Shown: piece by piece, positions 12,148 through 23,830 of the stretch
Layout: the number at the start of each line of letters is the position of its first letter
How positions within the stretch are numbered: the first letter of the stretch is position 1
NCBI GenBank assembly: GCA_029204225.1
Contig: CM055101.1
Location: 58,761,579-58,825,578, forward strand
Source: Diphasiastrum complanatum
Lineage: Eukaryota; Streptophyta; Lycopodiopsida; Lycopodiales; Lycopodiaceae
DNA: 64,000 bases
Direction: 5' to 3'
Notes under the pieces: generated by a model
What the model was told of the DNA's origin: nothing
Seen by the model: only the letters and a program-made list of their open reading frames with translations
The model's database searches: none
Position numbers and translations under genes: made by a program

Positions 12148-12153
12148 GAGACA
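12148..12153 (-). promoter_or_regulatory. TGTCTC auxin response core upstream of GH3
   Basis: A TGTCTC hexamer on the gene's strand, about 170 bp before the chosen start codon. This is the classical ARF-binding core, and many GH3 genes are auxin-induced. A single hexamer can occur by chance, and it may lie inside the 5' untranslated leader depending on where transcription starts. Confidence 0.3.
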
Positions 12154-12397
12154 GACTAATTATTAGTAATGGAAATTGATTTTACTGATCTTGGCAGATT
12201 GATATCTAGCAGACAGCAGTAACATCTAAGAAAGCAACAACTTTAATTTTATAACAAACTAGCTCGGTGTCGTCGTCGCGTTCACAAGGGAACATGACCT
12301 GTTATCAATATGTATGAACCTGCGTGAAAGCAAGAGAAAACAAGAAGAGAGATGATTTTTTTAGAGAGAAACATGACAGAGAGAGAAAAATGGTGTG

Positions 12398-12405
12398 CTT
12401 TTATA
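12398..12405 (-). promoter_or_regulatory. Candidate TATA box for GH3
   Basis: TATAAAAG on the minus strand, followed downstream by a CT-rich stretch (CTCTCTCTGTC), typical of plant transcription starts and leaders. An alternative TATAAAAT lies nearer the gene at about 12246-12253. The start site cannot be decided from sequence alone. Confidence 0.35.
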
Positions 12406-12407
12406 AT

Positions 12408-12755
12408 AGAGAGATTGACCTAATTTCTTAACTTCGTTTACTTTTAAATTTGAATATTTGGTGGGAAATAACCCTCCAATCACAAGCTGGACTTGTAGGT
12501 CTCTATACTTATTTGCTTGCATAATTGAGAGGTGAACTTAATTTATTAACTCCCTTTACTTTAAAATTTGGATATTGGGTGGGAAATAACCCTCCAATTA
12601 CTAGCTTGACTTTTAGGACTCTAAACTTAGTAATTGAGAGGTGGACCTAATTTACTACCTCCCTTTACTTTCAAATTTAAATACTTGGTGAGAAATAAAC
12701 CTCCAAATACTAACTTGACTTTTAGGCCTCTAAACTTATTTGCTTGCGTAAATGG
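12408..12755. repeat. Three-copy tandem repeat of about 110-118 bp
   Basis: Units start near 12411, 12530 and 12638. Each reads GAGAGGTG(A/G)AC-like, then TAATTT, CTCCCTTTACTTT, AAATTT, TTGGTG(G/A)GAAATAA(C/A)CCTCCAA, CTTGACTTTTAG and CTCTAAACTTA. It sits directly upstream of the presumed GH3 promoter. Confidence 0.85.
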
Positions 12756-12769
12756 CTTAAAAGTCTCTT

Positions 12770-13225
12770 CATTGCTATCCATTTGATCAAATAACAATGT
12801 GATCACTGGGTTGGATTACACACGCAGGGTGCCAAATCCATCTCACTTATTTACTAAAAATTGTATAAGACATATATGTGGGCCCACCAAATCCCCAACA
12901 GTTTCTCCCACCAAAATTAGTGACTGTCCCATGGCACCTGCCTCAATGCTTGAAATGTGTGGAATGTTCTGTGGTGCAAAGCTGAAAAAATGTGATTGTT
13001 CAGCTGCAAAATAATCTTTGCTTGCTACAGGAAAAGCAATATAGATATTGATTTGGTTACGTAAAAGCTAAAGCTTTATTTGTTGATGATTAGCGCGAAC
13101 ATGGACTTGCTAGATTTTCAATAACCATATGAGTCTGTTGGCCATTATTGATAACCCTTTTCAATGACAAAAGAGATCAAGTTTCATTCATACGAGGCAT
13201 ATTTGTCATGGGCTCACAAGAACAC
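12770..13225. other. Unassigned spacer
   Basis: No gene, RNA or repeat is recognised here. Short open frames show no family resemblance. Confidence 0.4.
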
Positions 13226-13740
13226 ATATAGCAAATATCCACGCAAATATCCACGCCCAATACAAAGGAGGACGCGCAGACAAAAAAACATTCGCGTGGA
13301 TATAGCCGTGGATTGGCGTGAATATACGCGTGGATACAAGCGCATGGATTATCCACGCGTGGATGTTCCACGCAAATGTCATTTCCAGCAGCAAATCGGC
13401 CGGATGTCGTGAAATTCAAAATGCGTGGATTATCCACGCCAAGTCCGACTACCGGCAGCCGGGCAAACCTCCGACACCAGGAGCCAAAATTAGGAATTCT
13501 AATTTCGCGCGTGGATTATCCACGCCATAGTAAAAATTAAATAAAAGTCTCGGCTTTCGCGTGGATATTGCGTGGATAATTATCCACGCGAAATTTGCTT
13601 TATCCATGCAAAATCCAGAGAGTTAGGCCGTGGATATCGCATGGATAAATATTTTTTATATCCATGCGGATAGGTTTCTGGAATTTGCGTGATTATCCAC
13701 GCATGGATAATCCACGCAAAATTTTTTGTCCAAAAAGAAA
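13225..13740. repeat. Cluster of GCGTGGATA/TATCCACGC motifs
   Basis: At least 15 copies of a 9-10 bp motif in both orientations within about 500 bp. Several form palindromes such as TATCCACGCGTGGAT (about 13350) and CGTGGATTATCCACG (about 13425 and 13510). Variants with CATGGATA or ATCCATGC are mixed in. Short open frames here merely translate the motif. The arrangement resembles subterminal repeats of a DNA transposon, but no terminal inverted repeat is located. Confidence 0.85.
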
Positions 13741-13774
13741 ACATTTGGCGCGAACCAAAATGTGATTTGCTCCG

Positions 13775-13950
13775 AAACTAGAGGTGACTTTCTATTTTTG
13801 TGTTGTGTGAGAGAGAGAAAAAGAGAGTATAGATGGGAGTGAGAATGAGATGAGGATGAATGTGAGTGAGAAGATTGATAGTGTTTAGGATTCTATACTC
13901 TCTTCTTCTCTCTCTCACACAACACAAATATAGAAAGCCACCTCTAGTTT
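13775..13950. repeat. Near-perfect inverted repeat, 58-bp arms, 60-bp loop
   Basis: The arm at 13775-13832 pairs with 13893-13950 at 55 of 58 positions. The arms contain TGTTGTGTGAGAGAGAGA and its complement. It would form one long hairpin if transcribed. It lies next to the motif cluster and may be part of the same mobile element. Confidence 0.93.
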
Positions 13951-13959
13951 TAATAGCTA

Positions 13960-16430
13960 TAATTAGGTTTTCATTTCCATTCTCTTCCTACAACATTTGC
14001 TTTGTTGACAAACTGAGTTCGTCAACTCTCATGCAAAAATAAAATCTTGAAGTACCTATATACTTTCTTGAATATCATATTTCTTTTTCAAATTGGCCTT
14101 TCCACAACTATTAATTAGCAGATTGTCATGAAAAAACATAGCCATCATTAAGGCCCTTAGTACATATAAATAACGCTAACTGTATAATTATTACGTCAAC
14201 ACTGGCACTATGAAGCCTAAGCACGTAGGCATCACATAGCTTGACACGAAGGCATCACCTAGTTGTAATAAGTGCCAAAAAGGTCGTTGTTAAAGCCTAT
14301 GAAATGGACTAGTTTTCGACCTTTCCAAATACTGGACCACCACTGCCGAAACGTTTTAATTTATCCAGTGGTTTGTTTCGGCCAATGGGCAACGGCCTTG
14401 AACAATTTTGTACAAACACAAAATGGTCGTCCAAAGTTTGGATCAAAGCATGAAAAATAGTCCTATCAGACCAGAAATTGGTCGTTATCGGTTCGTACAA
14501 GGCACGTCTGGCCAAGGATTCGTATGTCTGATACGAAGACAAGGGACATATTTGTCTTACAAGGGGACACAGATATGCAGAAAAAATCGTGATAAGAATC
14601 ACTTTCAATAGCAATTGTTGTTTATTCCTTTGTTGTTAATATGAATAACTGAACCTTTATAATAATCTTGCTACTTCTTGTTGTTTGTCCTTAATGGAAA
14701 AAAAGTCCTCCCCTTATTCTAATTGTGCATGCTTTTATTTACCATTAGTGAGCTTTTTATAACATGAAAGTGTGCACCTAATCTATTTTATACTCATCTT
14801 TTGGTGCAGGTCTGGTAGGGAAAGTGTTAGTGAAACTGAAGATTTTGAGCATGTAGAGAATCTATGACATGTAAAGGCAGTTTCAGAGAGAGTAGATTAG
14901 TGCTTATGAATGTTGAGTAAATAATACCATTCCTCTTGATATTTCTGCATTAGAAAAGCTTTTTTAGCTTATGTTTTTTCGAAGCTTTAATAAAAGCTAT
15001 AGGATCAACCTCTTCGGTTTTTCTAGCCTATAGCAAAATGTAGCATTGTCATTCCAGAATCCAATTATATGTTATATGTTATTTGGCTGGTTTTGTACCA
15101 AGAGCTTTGGCTTGAGGCATTGCATCTTACAAAATACTAGTAGGTGCAGAAATGTTTTTCTATTGTGCCTCCAATTATTTGGGTTCTTTTCAGTAAGTTT
15201 GGAGCTGTATGCTTTGGTCTAGCTTTTCAGAAAGTTAGCTTAGAGAGGGAAGACACTAACACAACCGAATTCAATTTTAGCTTTTGGTTGCTATCCGCAG
15301 TGGTGTGTGTTACCTATTTCAATGTCTATGGACGTACTTAATGCTGGTAGGTGTGTCCTTTCAACAATACTATTCCAAGCAATCGTTTGTAGCATATTAA
15401 CTGAAGTTGTCAGTCCATCGTATGGATTCAGTTATAAATTAGTTAACAAATTCAAAATAGTATTCGGTTATGCATGAAATTTCCAACATTGCTTAAACAC
15501 GCAATTTTTTGAAATACATAATACTAGTTAATGTCGTACACTAGATACAACACAATCCCTTATCATAGGTTTAGGGTAACTCATAGCTTCAGATTGCTCT
15601 AAGTACACTATCACTGTCATTGTACAACAACATTGTTACTAAAAAAAGTGACTAGAAAGAGGTGCATGCCATTTTTTCTGAAGGGAAATTGTGATTCCAT
15701 GTTGAAAACTACAAGAACTTCCAAAGACGATAACTTGAGTAATTCTAAAAAGGATCCTAATGAACTTACTTTCCAAGTTTACATGAGCTTGTGGTCACGG
15801 AAGATAGTGAGTGCTAGGGGTCAAAACCAACACCACAAGGTAATGCAGTTGTTTTTAAAGAAAATGGAATGTGATCAAGAAGTATCGTCAAAATAATCCA
15901 CAACCACTTGTCGAAAAACCACAAAAGCTTGTTATATTGACTTTCGAAGGGAATGTGACAGGGACGAGACTAGGGCATTCAAACTTCATTGTGGTGGTTT
16001 GTGGAGTTCTCATGTCCTATCTTGAAATTTTGTATGCAATTTCACAAACATGTAAACAAGAAAGCTAATTATTGGTAGTTTCAGCCTATTTTGTCTACAT
16101 TTCTACCCAAATTTTGCAACCCTTTGGAACACCAAACTTCTATGACTCTCTCAATGCTCAAACTATTTGAATATTTTAACAAATGCAATTCAAATAATAG
16201 CATCCAAACTAGATTTCCAGCAAGAATAAAATTTCAACAACAATTGCAAAATTTTCGACATACAGAACTGCAACGTCTTGCTTGAACTTCTTTGCAAAAT
16301 CCAACAATGATTGATCAGGTATCTAGCAAACAGTAATGCGGTCTCTTGCTTGAAATCCACTTCTAATGAGCTTCTGCAACTCTTGCTTGAAATCAAGTCA
16401 TGCAAGCACTGAGCACTCCTTTAAAAGATG
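13960..16430. other. Unassigned interval
   Basis: No protein family, RNA gene or tandem array is recognised. Around 14272-14560 there are scattered GGTCG/CGACC and GGCC motifs in both orientations that faintly resemble a transposon subterminal region. Open frames at 15144-15341 and 15633-15896 are short and show no signature I can name. Confidence 0.4.
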
Positions 16431-17030
16431 CTAAAGCCCTTTAAAAACACCTTGTGATAGCAATCAAAGGAAGAGCAGGAGAGAAGGCAGGCAGAAGAGG
16501 AATAGGAGCAAAGAAAGCAGCATGCAAAAGAAGAACAAGAGAGAATGGGAGAGGCACACCAGACTTGCATGTATTTCAAAAGGTGTTGATCATGAGCAGA
16601 GACCAGAGATGAAATACATCATTTGCCAGCCAGCAATGATGAAGCTAGTATTAAAATGGTTTGTGGCAGCCACAACTCTCAAATGTGAGCAGGAGGCTGA
16701 AAGCTTGCAAGCAGGAGGCCCAGCGATGTGAGCAGGACCAAGACAAGTAGCTGAAGGTGAGAGCCAACGAGCTGCAGGAGAGAAGCAGCGAGCAACAGAA
16801 GAAGCAACGAGCAGCGACCCGAGGAGAAGCAACGAGTAGCAGGAGAAGCAACGAGGTAGAAAGGGGGTGGGGGGGGGGGGCGCTGTGTGTGGTGGTGGAC
16901 ATTAATGGCCCAGGCCCGCCCAACTGCTTTAGGAACACGTGGGCGGGTTCTTTGCTTTTTGATTTTTTTCTTTTTTCGGTGGGGGGGTTTTTGCTTTTTT
17001 GCCCTTTTTGGAAATAAGGACAACAAATCT
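16431..17030. repeat. Low-complexity purine-rich tract with G runs
   Basis: The tract holds irregular repeats of GAAGCAACGAG and GAGCAGC near 16780-16860. A run GGGGGTGGGGGGGGGGGG follows at about 16864-16881, with a GGTGGGGGGG at about 16978. Long Ser/Leu-rich minus-strand frames here come from base bias. A short direct GAAGCAACGAG repeat is present but no gene is supported. Confidence 0.6.
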
Positions 17031-17295
17031 CCATTATGTAATAATACCTATTATTGAGGCCCGATATATTGTAGGATTTTGACATTAACTTGTTGTTCTC
17101 TCAATGATTCGGCTTGTAGGATTTGACAATAACTTGTTGTTTCCGGAATTTGGCTAGTAATATTGTGCCTTGCGTTGTTATGGAGGATGCACATGTACAA
17201 CATTTGATCTTAATATAATGTGTAAGTTTCCAACATATGTACATATCACTCTTTGGGACTAGCCTTCAATTCTAGTTACATATATCCTATATGTA

Positions 17296-17306
<11 letters not shown>

Positions 17307-17359
<53 letters not shown>
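17307..17359. repeat. (TA)n microsatellite
   Basis: About 53 bp of uninterrupted alternating T and A. Confidence 0.97.
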
Positions 17360-17362
<3 letters not shown>

Positions 17363-17985
17363 GATGCGTCTGGAACATGTTTTGGGGAGTTTTTGTTCCA
17401 GAACATTTTTACTCTTTTCTTTATGATTTAAAAAAAAAAAAAACAATCTTTTTGGTGCCCTTCAATGCCATGGGTATCTTGAAAGATAAATTATTAAAAT
17501 GAGCAGAAACACCATGTATGTTGTTAGTTGCTGGGTTTTGGGATATTGCTTCCCTGCATTTCCATTTCTCGCTACATGCGGTATACAATTTCCTCATCCT
17601 CTTCCATTGCAGTGACAGGTTTATGTTCAACATAGAAATCCTTGAGTCGAGGAAGCTTGTAAAACTTATGTTGAGTTAGGACTGTGCATTGTTGTCTATA
17701 GTTATGCTTGATACTACATTCTTATGCCTGATTTCCATTTATCAACCCATCCACTTTCGATGCAATTCACCACGTTCAACTCTTCCTCATGACCCCACAC
17801 AATATCACTGCTTCGCCAGTATATTGATTAGTATGTATTATGATCATTACACATTGAATCAGTGAACCAAGCTAGGCAATATGGGTATCAGTAGAGAGAG
17901 AAAACACATATAATCATGATTACAGTACTGTCTAGTTTAATTTCAATAGTTATATATATATATATATATATTGAATTGTAGATTA
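17360..17985. other. Unassigned spacer before the satellite
   Basis: A poly(A) run near 17430 and a short TA tract near 17950. No gene is supported. Confidence 0.4.
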
Positions 17986-17989
17986 TCAC

Positions 17990-20900
17990 TTTCGTTCACA
18001 AGCTAATCCATTTACATTCAATATCATCTTGCAGAGCACGATATGGACCAGACAGATCTAGCCCCACAAGATTCCGACATCGTTTGGTCAAAATGACCAA
18101 TCTTTGGCATGATTCGGACGTCATTTGACATGATTCGGACGTCGTTTGCTCAGAATGACAATTGGTCCCGACGACAATGCAATTAGGGCACACAAAAAAG
18201 GACTACTTTTGCTGGTCTTCGTCGAATGGCCCAGTTTTTCCGAACGAGGTCCGTTTCACGTACAATCAGTTTCGACCTATGGACAACGTCGATTGGAACC
18301 AGTGGGGATAGACGAGATGCCCAACGGATTGACGGGTAGCCCGAGACCTCCATCCGAAGTTCCGCCCAGAAAAAGTCTTTAGGGACACTTGATCAGTCGG
18401 GACTTGAAATAGGTCGGACTTGTCTAGAATGGCTCGGAATGCTGTGGAAAGGCTCGTGAGCCCCATACTAACTAGACGGATCCAGTTCGGCATGATTCGG
18501 ACATCGTTTGGTCATGTCTCGATGATAACGTAGTTAGGGCACATGAAAAAAGACTACTTTTGCGGATTTTCGTCCAACGGCCCAGTTTTTCCGAACGGGG
18601 TCCGTTTCATGTACGGTTAGTTCCAACCTATGGGCAATGTTGAGTGAAACCTGTGGGGTCAGACGGGATGCCAAATGGATTGACGGGTAGCCCGATACCT
18701 CCGTCCGAAGTTCCACACAAAAAAAGTCTTCAGGGACACTTGACTAGTTGGACTTGTCGAAATGGCCCGGAATGTTGTGCAAATGCTCGTGAGTCCCATA
18801 TTGATTAGACAGATTCAGCCCGGCTCGATTCGGACATCATATGGTCAAATTGACCATTGGTCCCGATAACGTAGTTAGGATACATGAAAAAGGACTACTT
18901 TTGCTGATTTTCATCCAATGGCTCAGTTTTTCCAACAGGGTCCGTTTCATGTACAGTCAATTCTGACGTGTGGGCAATGTCGAGTGGAACCTGTGGGGAT
19001 AGACGGTATGCCGAACGAATTGACCGGTACCCCGAGACCTCCGTCTGAAGTTTTGCCCATAAAAAGTCTTCGGTGATACTTGACCGGTCGGGATCTGGAA
19101 TAGGTCATACTTGTCGAGAGTGGCCCAAAATGCTTTGAAAAGGCTCGTGAGCCCCATACTGACCAAACAAATCTAGCCCGACATTATTCGGACGTCGTTT
19201 GGTCAAAATGACCATTGGTCCTGGTAGGGCACACGACCAAGGACTACTTTTGCCGATTTCCGTCCAACGGCCCAATTTCTCTGAAAGGAGCCAGTTTCAC
19301 GTACAGTCAATTCCAACCTGTGGGCAATGTCGAGTGGAACCTGTGGAGTTAGACGGAACGGCGAATGGATTGATGGGTACTCTGAGACCTCCGTCCGAAG
19401 TTCCGCCCAGGAAAAGTCTTCAGGGACACTTGACCAGTCGGGACCTGCAAACTTGTCTGGAGTGGCCCGGAATGCTGTGGAAAGGCTCATGAGCCCCATA
19501 TAGACCAGACGGATTCATCTTGGCATGATTCGGATGTCATTTGGTCAAAATGGCCATTGGTCCCGGCGATAACCCAATTAAGACACACAAAAAAGACTAC
19601 TTTTGCTGGTTTTTGTCCAACGGTCCAGTTTTTCTGAACTGGGTCCGTTTCACATATAGTCAAGTCCAACCTGTGGGCAACGTCAAGTGAAACATGTGGG
19701 GACAGACGGGACATTGAACGGATTGATGGGTACTCCGAGACCTCCGTCCGAAGTTCCGCCCAGAAAAAGTCTTCAGGGACACTTGACCGGCCGGGACCTG
19801 GAATAGGTCGTACTTGTTGATACTGACCAAACAAATCCAGCCCGACATGATTTGGACATCATTTGGTCAAAATGACCATTGGTCCCGGCAATAGCGCAGT
19901 TAGGGCACACGAGCAAGGACTACTTTTGCCAATTTTCGTCCAACGATCCAGTTTTTTCGAACGGGGCCGGTTTCATGTACAGTCAATTCCAACTTCTGGG
20001 CAGCGTCGAGTGGAACCTGTGGGGATAGACAGGACACCGAACAGATTGACGGGTAGCCCGAGATCTCCATCCAAAGTTTTGCCCAGAAAAAGTCTTCAAG
20101 GACACTTGACCGGTCGGGACCTGCAGACTTGTCCGGAGTGGCCCGGAATGCTGTGGAAAGGCCCATGAGCCCCATATTGATCAGACGGATCTATTCCAAC
20201 ATGATTCGGATGTCGTTCAGTCAAAATGACCATTAGCCCCGGCGATAACGCAATTAGCACACACGAAAAAAGACTACTTTAGTTGGTTTTCGTCCAACGA
20301 CTCATTTTCTTCGAACGGGGTCCATTTCACGTGCAGTCAGTTCCAACATGTGGGCAACATCGAGTGCAACATGTGGGCACAGACGAGATGGGCAGCCCGA
20401 GACCTCCGTCCGAAGTTTCGCCAAGAAAAAGTCGTCAGGGACAGACTTGTCCAGAGTGGCCCGGAATGCTGTGGAAAGGCTCGTGAGACCCATACTGACT
20501 AGATGGATCTAGCCCGGCATGCTTCGGACGTTGTTTGGTCAAAATGACCATTGGTCTCGGCGATAACGCAATTAGCACACATGAAAAAGGACTACTTTAG
20601 TTGGTTTTCGTCCAACGACTCATTTTCTTCGAACGGGGTCCGTTTCACGTACAGTCAGTTCCAACGTGTGGGCAACATCGAGTGGAACCTCTGAGACAGA
20701 CGGGACGCCGAACGGATTGACGGGTACCCCGAGACCTTCGTCCGAAATTCCGCCAAGAAAATGTCTTTAGGGACACTTGACCGATCGAGACTTCGAATAG
20801 GTCGGACTTGTCTGGAATGGCCCAGAATGTTGTGGAAAGGCTCGTGAGCCCCATACTTACCAAACGAATCCGGCCCGGCACGAGTCGTTTCGTCAAAATT

Positions 20901-23570
20901 ACCATTGGTCCTGAGGATGGCGCAGTTAGGGGACACGACCAAGGACTACTTTTGCAGATTTTTGTCCAACAGCCTAGTTTTTTTGAACGGGGCCGGTTTC
21001 TCGTACAATCAATTCCAACATGTGGGCAACGTCAAGTGGAATATGTGGGGATAGACATGATGCTGAACATATTGATGGGTAGCCCGATACCTCCGTCTGA
21101 AGTTCCGCCCAGAAAAATTCTTCAGGCACACTTGACTGGTCGAAACCTGGAATAGGTCAGACTTGTCCGGAGTGGCCCAAAATGCAGTGGAAAGGCTCGT
21201 GAGCCCTATATTGGCCAAACAGATCCAGCCCAACATGATTCGGATGTTGTGTGGTCAAAATGACCATTGGTTCCGGCGATAACGCAATTAGGACACACGA
21301 AAAAGGACTACTTTTGCTAGTTTTTGTCCAATGACCCATTTTCTCCGAACAGCATCCGTTTTACATACAGTCAGTTCTGACCTATGGGCAACATCGAGTG
21401 GAACCTGTGGGGACAGACAAGACGCCAAACGGATTGAGAAGTAGCCCAAGACCTCCGTCCGAAGTTCCTCCCAAAAAACGTCTTCAAGGACACTTGACCG
21501 GTCGGGATCTGGGACTTGTCCGGAGTGGCCCGAGATGTTATGGAAAGGCTCGTGAGCCTCATACTGACCAGATAGCTTGGCATGATTCAGACGTCGTTTG
21601 ATCAAAATGACCATTGGTCCTGGTGATAACACAATTAGGGCACACGAAAAATGACTACTTTTGTCGATTTTTGTCCAATGGTCTAATTTCTCCAAACGGG
21701 ATCCGTTTCATGTACAGTCACAACGTCGAGTAAAACCTGTGGGAATAGACGGGACTCTAAATGGATTGACATGTAACCGGATACCTCTACCTCCGTCCGA
21801 AGTTTCGCCCAGAAAAAGTCTTCAGGGACACTTGACCGGTCGGACTTGTCAGAATGGCCCAAAATGTCCTGGAAATGCTCGTGAGCCCCATACTAACCAG
21901 ATGGATCCAGCCCGACTCCATTTAGACGTTGTTTGGTCAAAATGACCATTGGTCCGGGCAATAACGTAGTTAGGGCATACTAAAAAGAACTACGGTCTAG
22001 TTTCTCTGAACGAGGTCTATTTCACATACAGTCAGTTCCGACCTGTGGGCAATGTCGAGTGCAACTTGTGGGGATAGACAAGACACCAAACGAATTGACA
22101 GGTACCCCAAGACCTCTGTCCGAAGGTTTGCCCAGAAAAAGTCTTCACGGACAGTTGACTGGTCGGGACCTGGAATAGGCCCTTCTTGTCCGGAGTGGCC
22201 CAAAATGCTATGGAAAGGCTCGTGAGCCCCATACTGACCAAACGAATCCATCTTGGCACAATTCAGACATCGTTTGGTCAAAATGGCCATTGGTCACGGC
22301 GATAGCGCAGTTAGCGCACACGACCAAGGACTTTTTACCGATTTTTGTCCAACGGCCCAGTTTCTCCGAACGGGGTTGGTTTCACGTACAGTCAATTCTG
22401 ACCTGTGGGCAACGTCGAGTGGAACCTGTGGGGACAGCCGTCAATGTTGTGGAAATGCTCGTGAGTCCCATATTGACCAGACGAATCCAGCCCAGCTTCG
22501 AACGTCGTTTGGTCAAAACGACCATTAGTCCCAGTGACAATGCAGTTAGGGCACACGAAAAAGGACTACTTTTGTGGATTTCTGTCCAATGGCCCAATTT
22601 CTCTGAACGAGGTCCATTTGACGTGCCGTCACTTGACAGTTCATGACCTGAAACTTGTCCAAAATGTCTCGAAATGTTGCAGAAATGCTCGTGAACCCCA
22701 TACTGACCAGACAAATCCAGACAGACATGATTCGAACGTTGTTTGCTCAGAACGACCATTGGTCCCGGCGATAACGCAGTTAGGGCACACGAAAAAGGAC
22801 TACTTTTGTGGATTTTCGTCCAACGGCCTTGTTTCTCCGAACGGGGTCCGTTTCACGTGCTGTTAGTTCCAACCTGTGGGCAACATCGAGTGGAACCTGC
22901 GAGGATAGGTGGGACTCCAAACGGATTGACGGAGAGCCCAAAACCTTCGTCCGAAGTTTCGCCCAAAAAAAGTCTTCAGGGACACTTGATCGGTCGGGAC
23001 CTGGAATAGGTCGGACTTGTCCGGAGTGGCTCGGAATGCTATGGAAAGGCTCGCTAGCCCCATACTGACCAGACAGATCCAGCCCGACATGATTCGGACG
23101 TTGTTTGGTCAAAATGACTTTTGGTTCCGACGATAATGCAGTTAGGGCACACGAAAAAGGACTACTTTTGCTAATTTCCATCCAACGGCCCAATTTCTCC
23201 GAACGGGGCCGGTTTCATGTAGAGTCAATTTCGACCTGTGGGCAACGTTGAGTGGAACTTTTGGGGACAGATCGGACTGACGGTAGCTCGAGACCTCTGT
23301 CTGAAGTTTTGCCCAGAAAAAGTCTTCAGGGACACTTGACCGGTTAGGACCTGAAATTGGTCGGACTTGTCCGGAATGGCCCGGAATGCTGTGAAATGCT
23401 CGTGAGCCCCATTTTGACTAGACAGATCCAGCTCGGCTCAATTCATACGTTGTTTGGTTAAATTGACCGTTCTTTCAAGGACACTTAACCAGTCAAGACC
23501 TGGAATCGGTCAGATTTGCGTGGTGTGGAAAAGCCCGTGAGCCCAATACGGACCGGACGCTTGGTTAGAG
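17990..23570. repeat. Satellite array, about 16 units of about 350 bp
   Basis: The block GGACTACTTTTG, or a variant of it, recurs at about 18201, 18552, 18893, 19242, 19595, 19918, 20272, 20590, 20944, 21306, 21653, 21988, 22329, 22564, 22798 and 23160, mostly 320-360 bp apart. Each unit also carries, in fixed order, TTTGGTCAAAATGACCATTGG, a CCAACGGCCCAGTTT block, GTGGGCAACGTCGAGTGGAAC, CGAGACCTCCGTCCGAAGTT, GAAAAAGTCTTCAGGGACAC, TGACCGGTCGGGACCTG and AAAGGCTCGTGAGCCCCATA. Two units near 22.3-22.7 kb are about 235 bp through internal deletion, and some others lack 20-30 bp. Both ends are partial units. No frame stays open across units on either strand, so it is not a repeat protein. Confidence 0.97.
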
Positions 23571-23609
23571 GAGGGAAGGAATGTTAAAGTCCAGTTATGA
23601 CTCTATCAT

Positions 23610-23741
23610 GATCTCGGCAAGACCATGAAAGTAAGCCAATGGTGATGCCAGAAACATAATGTTTTCTCACTTTCATAGTATTGCGTTCACCGACGAACTT
23701 AAAATCTATACCTAGGACTTTCTCTTGGTAACACGACGCAT

Positions 23742-23742
<1 letters not shown>
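23610..23742 (+). repeat. Direct repeat copy 1 (partner at 24885-25022)
   Basis: About 135 bp containing AAGTAAG(C/T)CAATGGTGATGC, ATGTTTTCTCACTTTCAT and ACGACGCATTA. It recurs about 1.27 kb downstream with roughly 85-90% match by eye. The (GA)n tract follows this copy directly, while the second copy is followed by AAAAGAAATTC. Confidence 0.85.

Positions 23743-23828
<86 letters not shown>
23743..23828. repeat. (GA)n microsatellite, about 86 bp
   Basis: Uninterrupted GA dinucleotides directly after the first copy of the 135-bp direct repeat. Confidence 0.97.

Positions 23829-23830
<2 letters not shown>

Noticed and set aside
13225-13740. CRISPR array or bacterial DnaA-box cluster (TTATCCACG words)
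   Set aside because: No regular repeat-spacer structure, motifs occur in both orientations at uneven spacing, and the context is plant nuclear DNA.
16651-17085. 144-codon Ser/Leu-rich minus frame
   Set aside because: Low-complexity, G/C-run driven; overlapping frames on both strands are equally open.
18146-23193. Many 60-137-codon open frames on both strands across 18-23 kb
   Set aside because: They are phases of the 350-bp satellite, none spans more than about one unit, and both strands are equally open.
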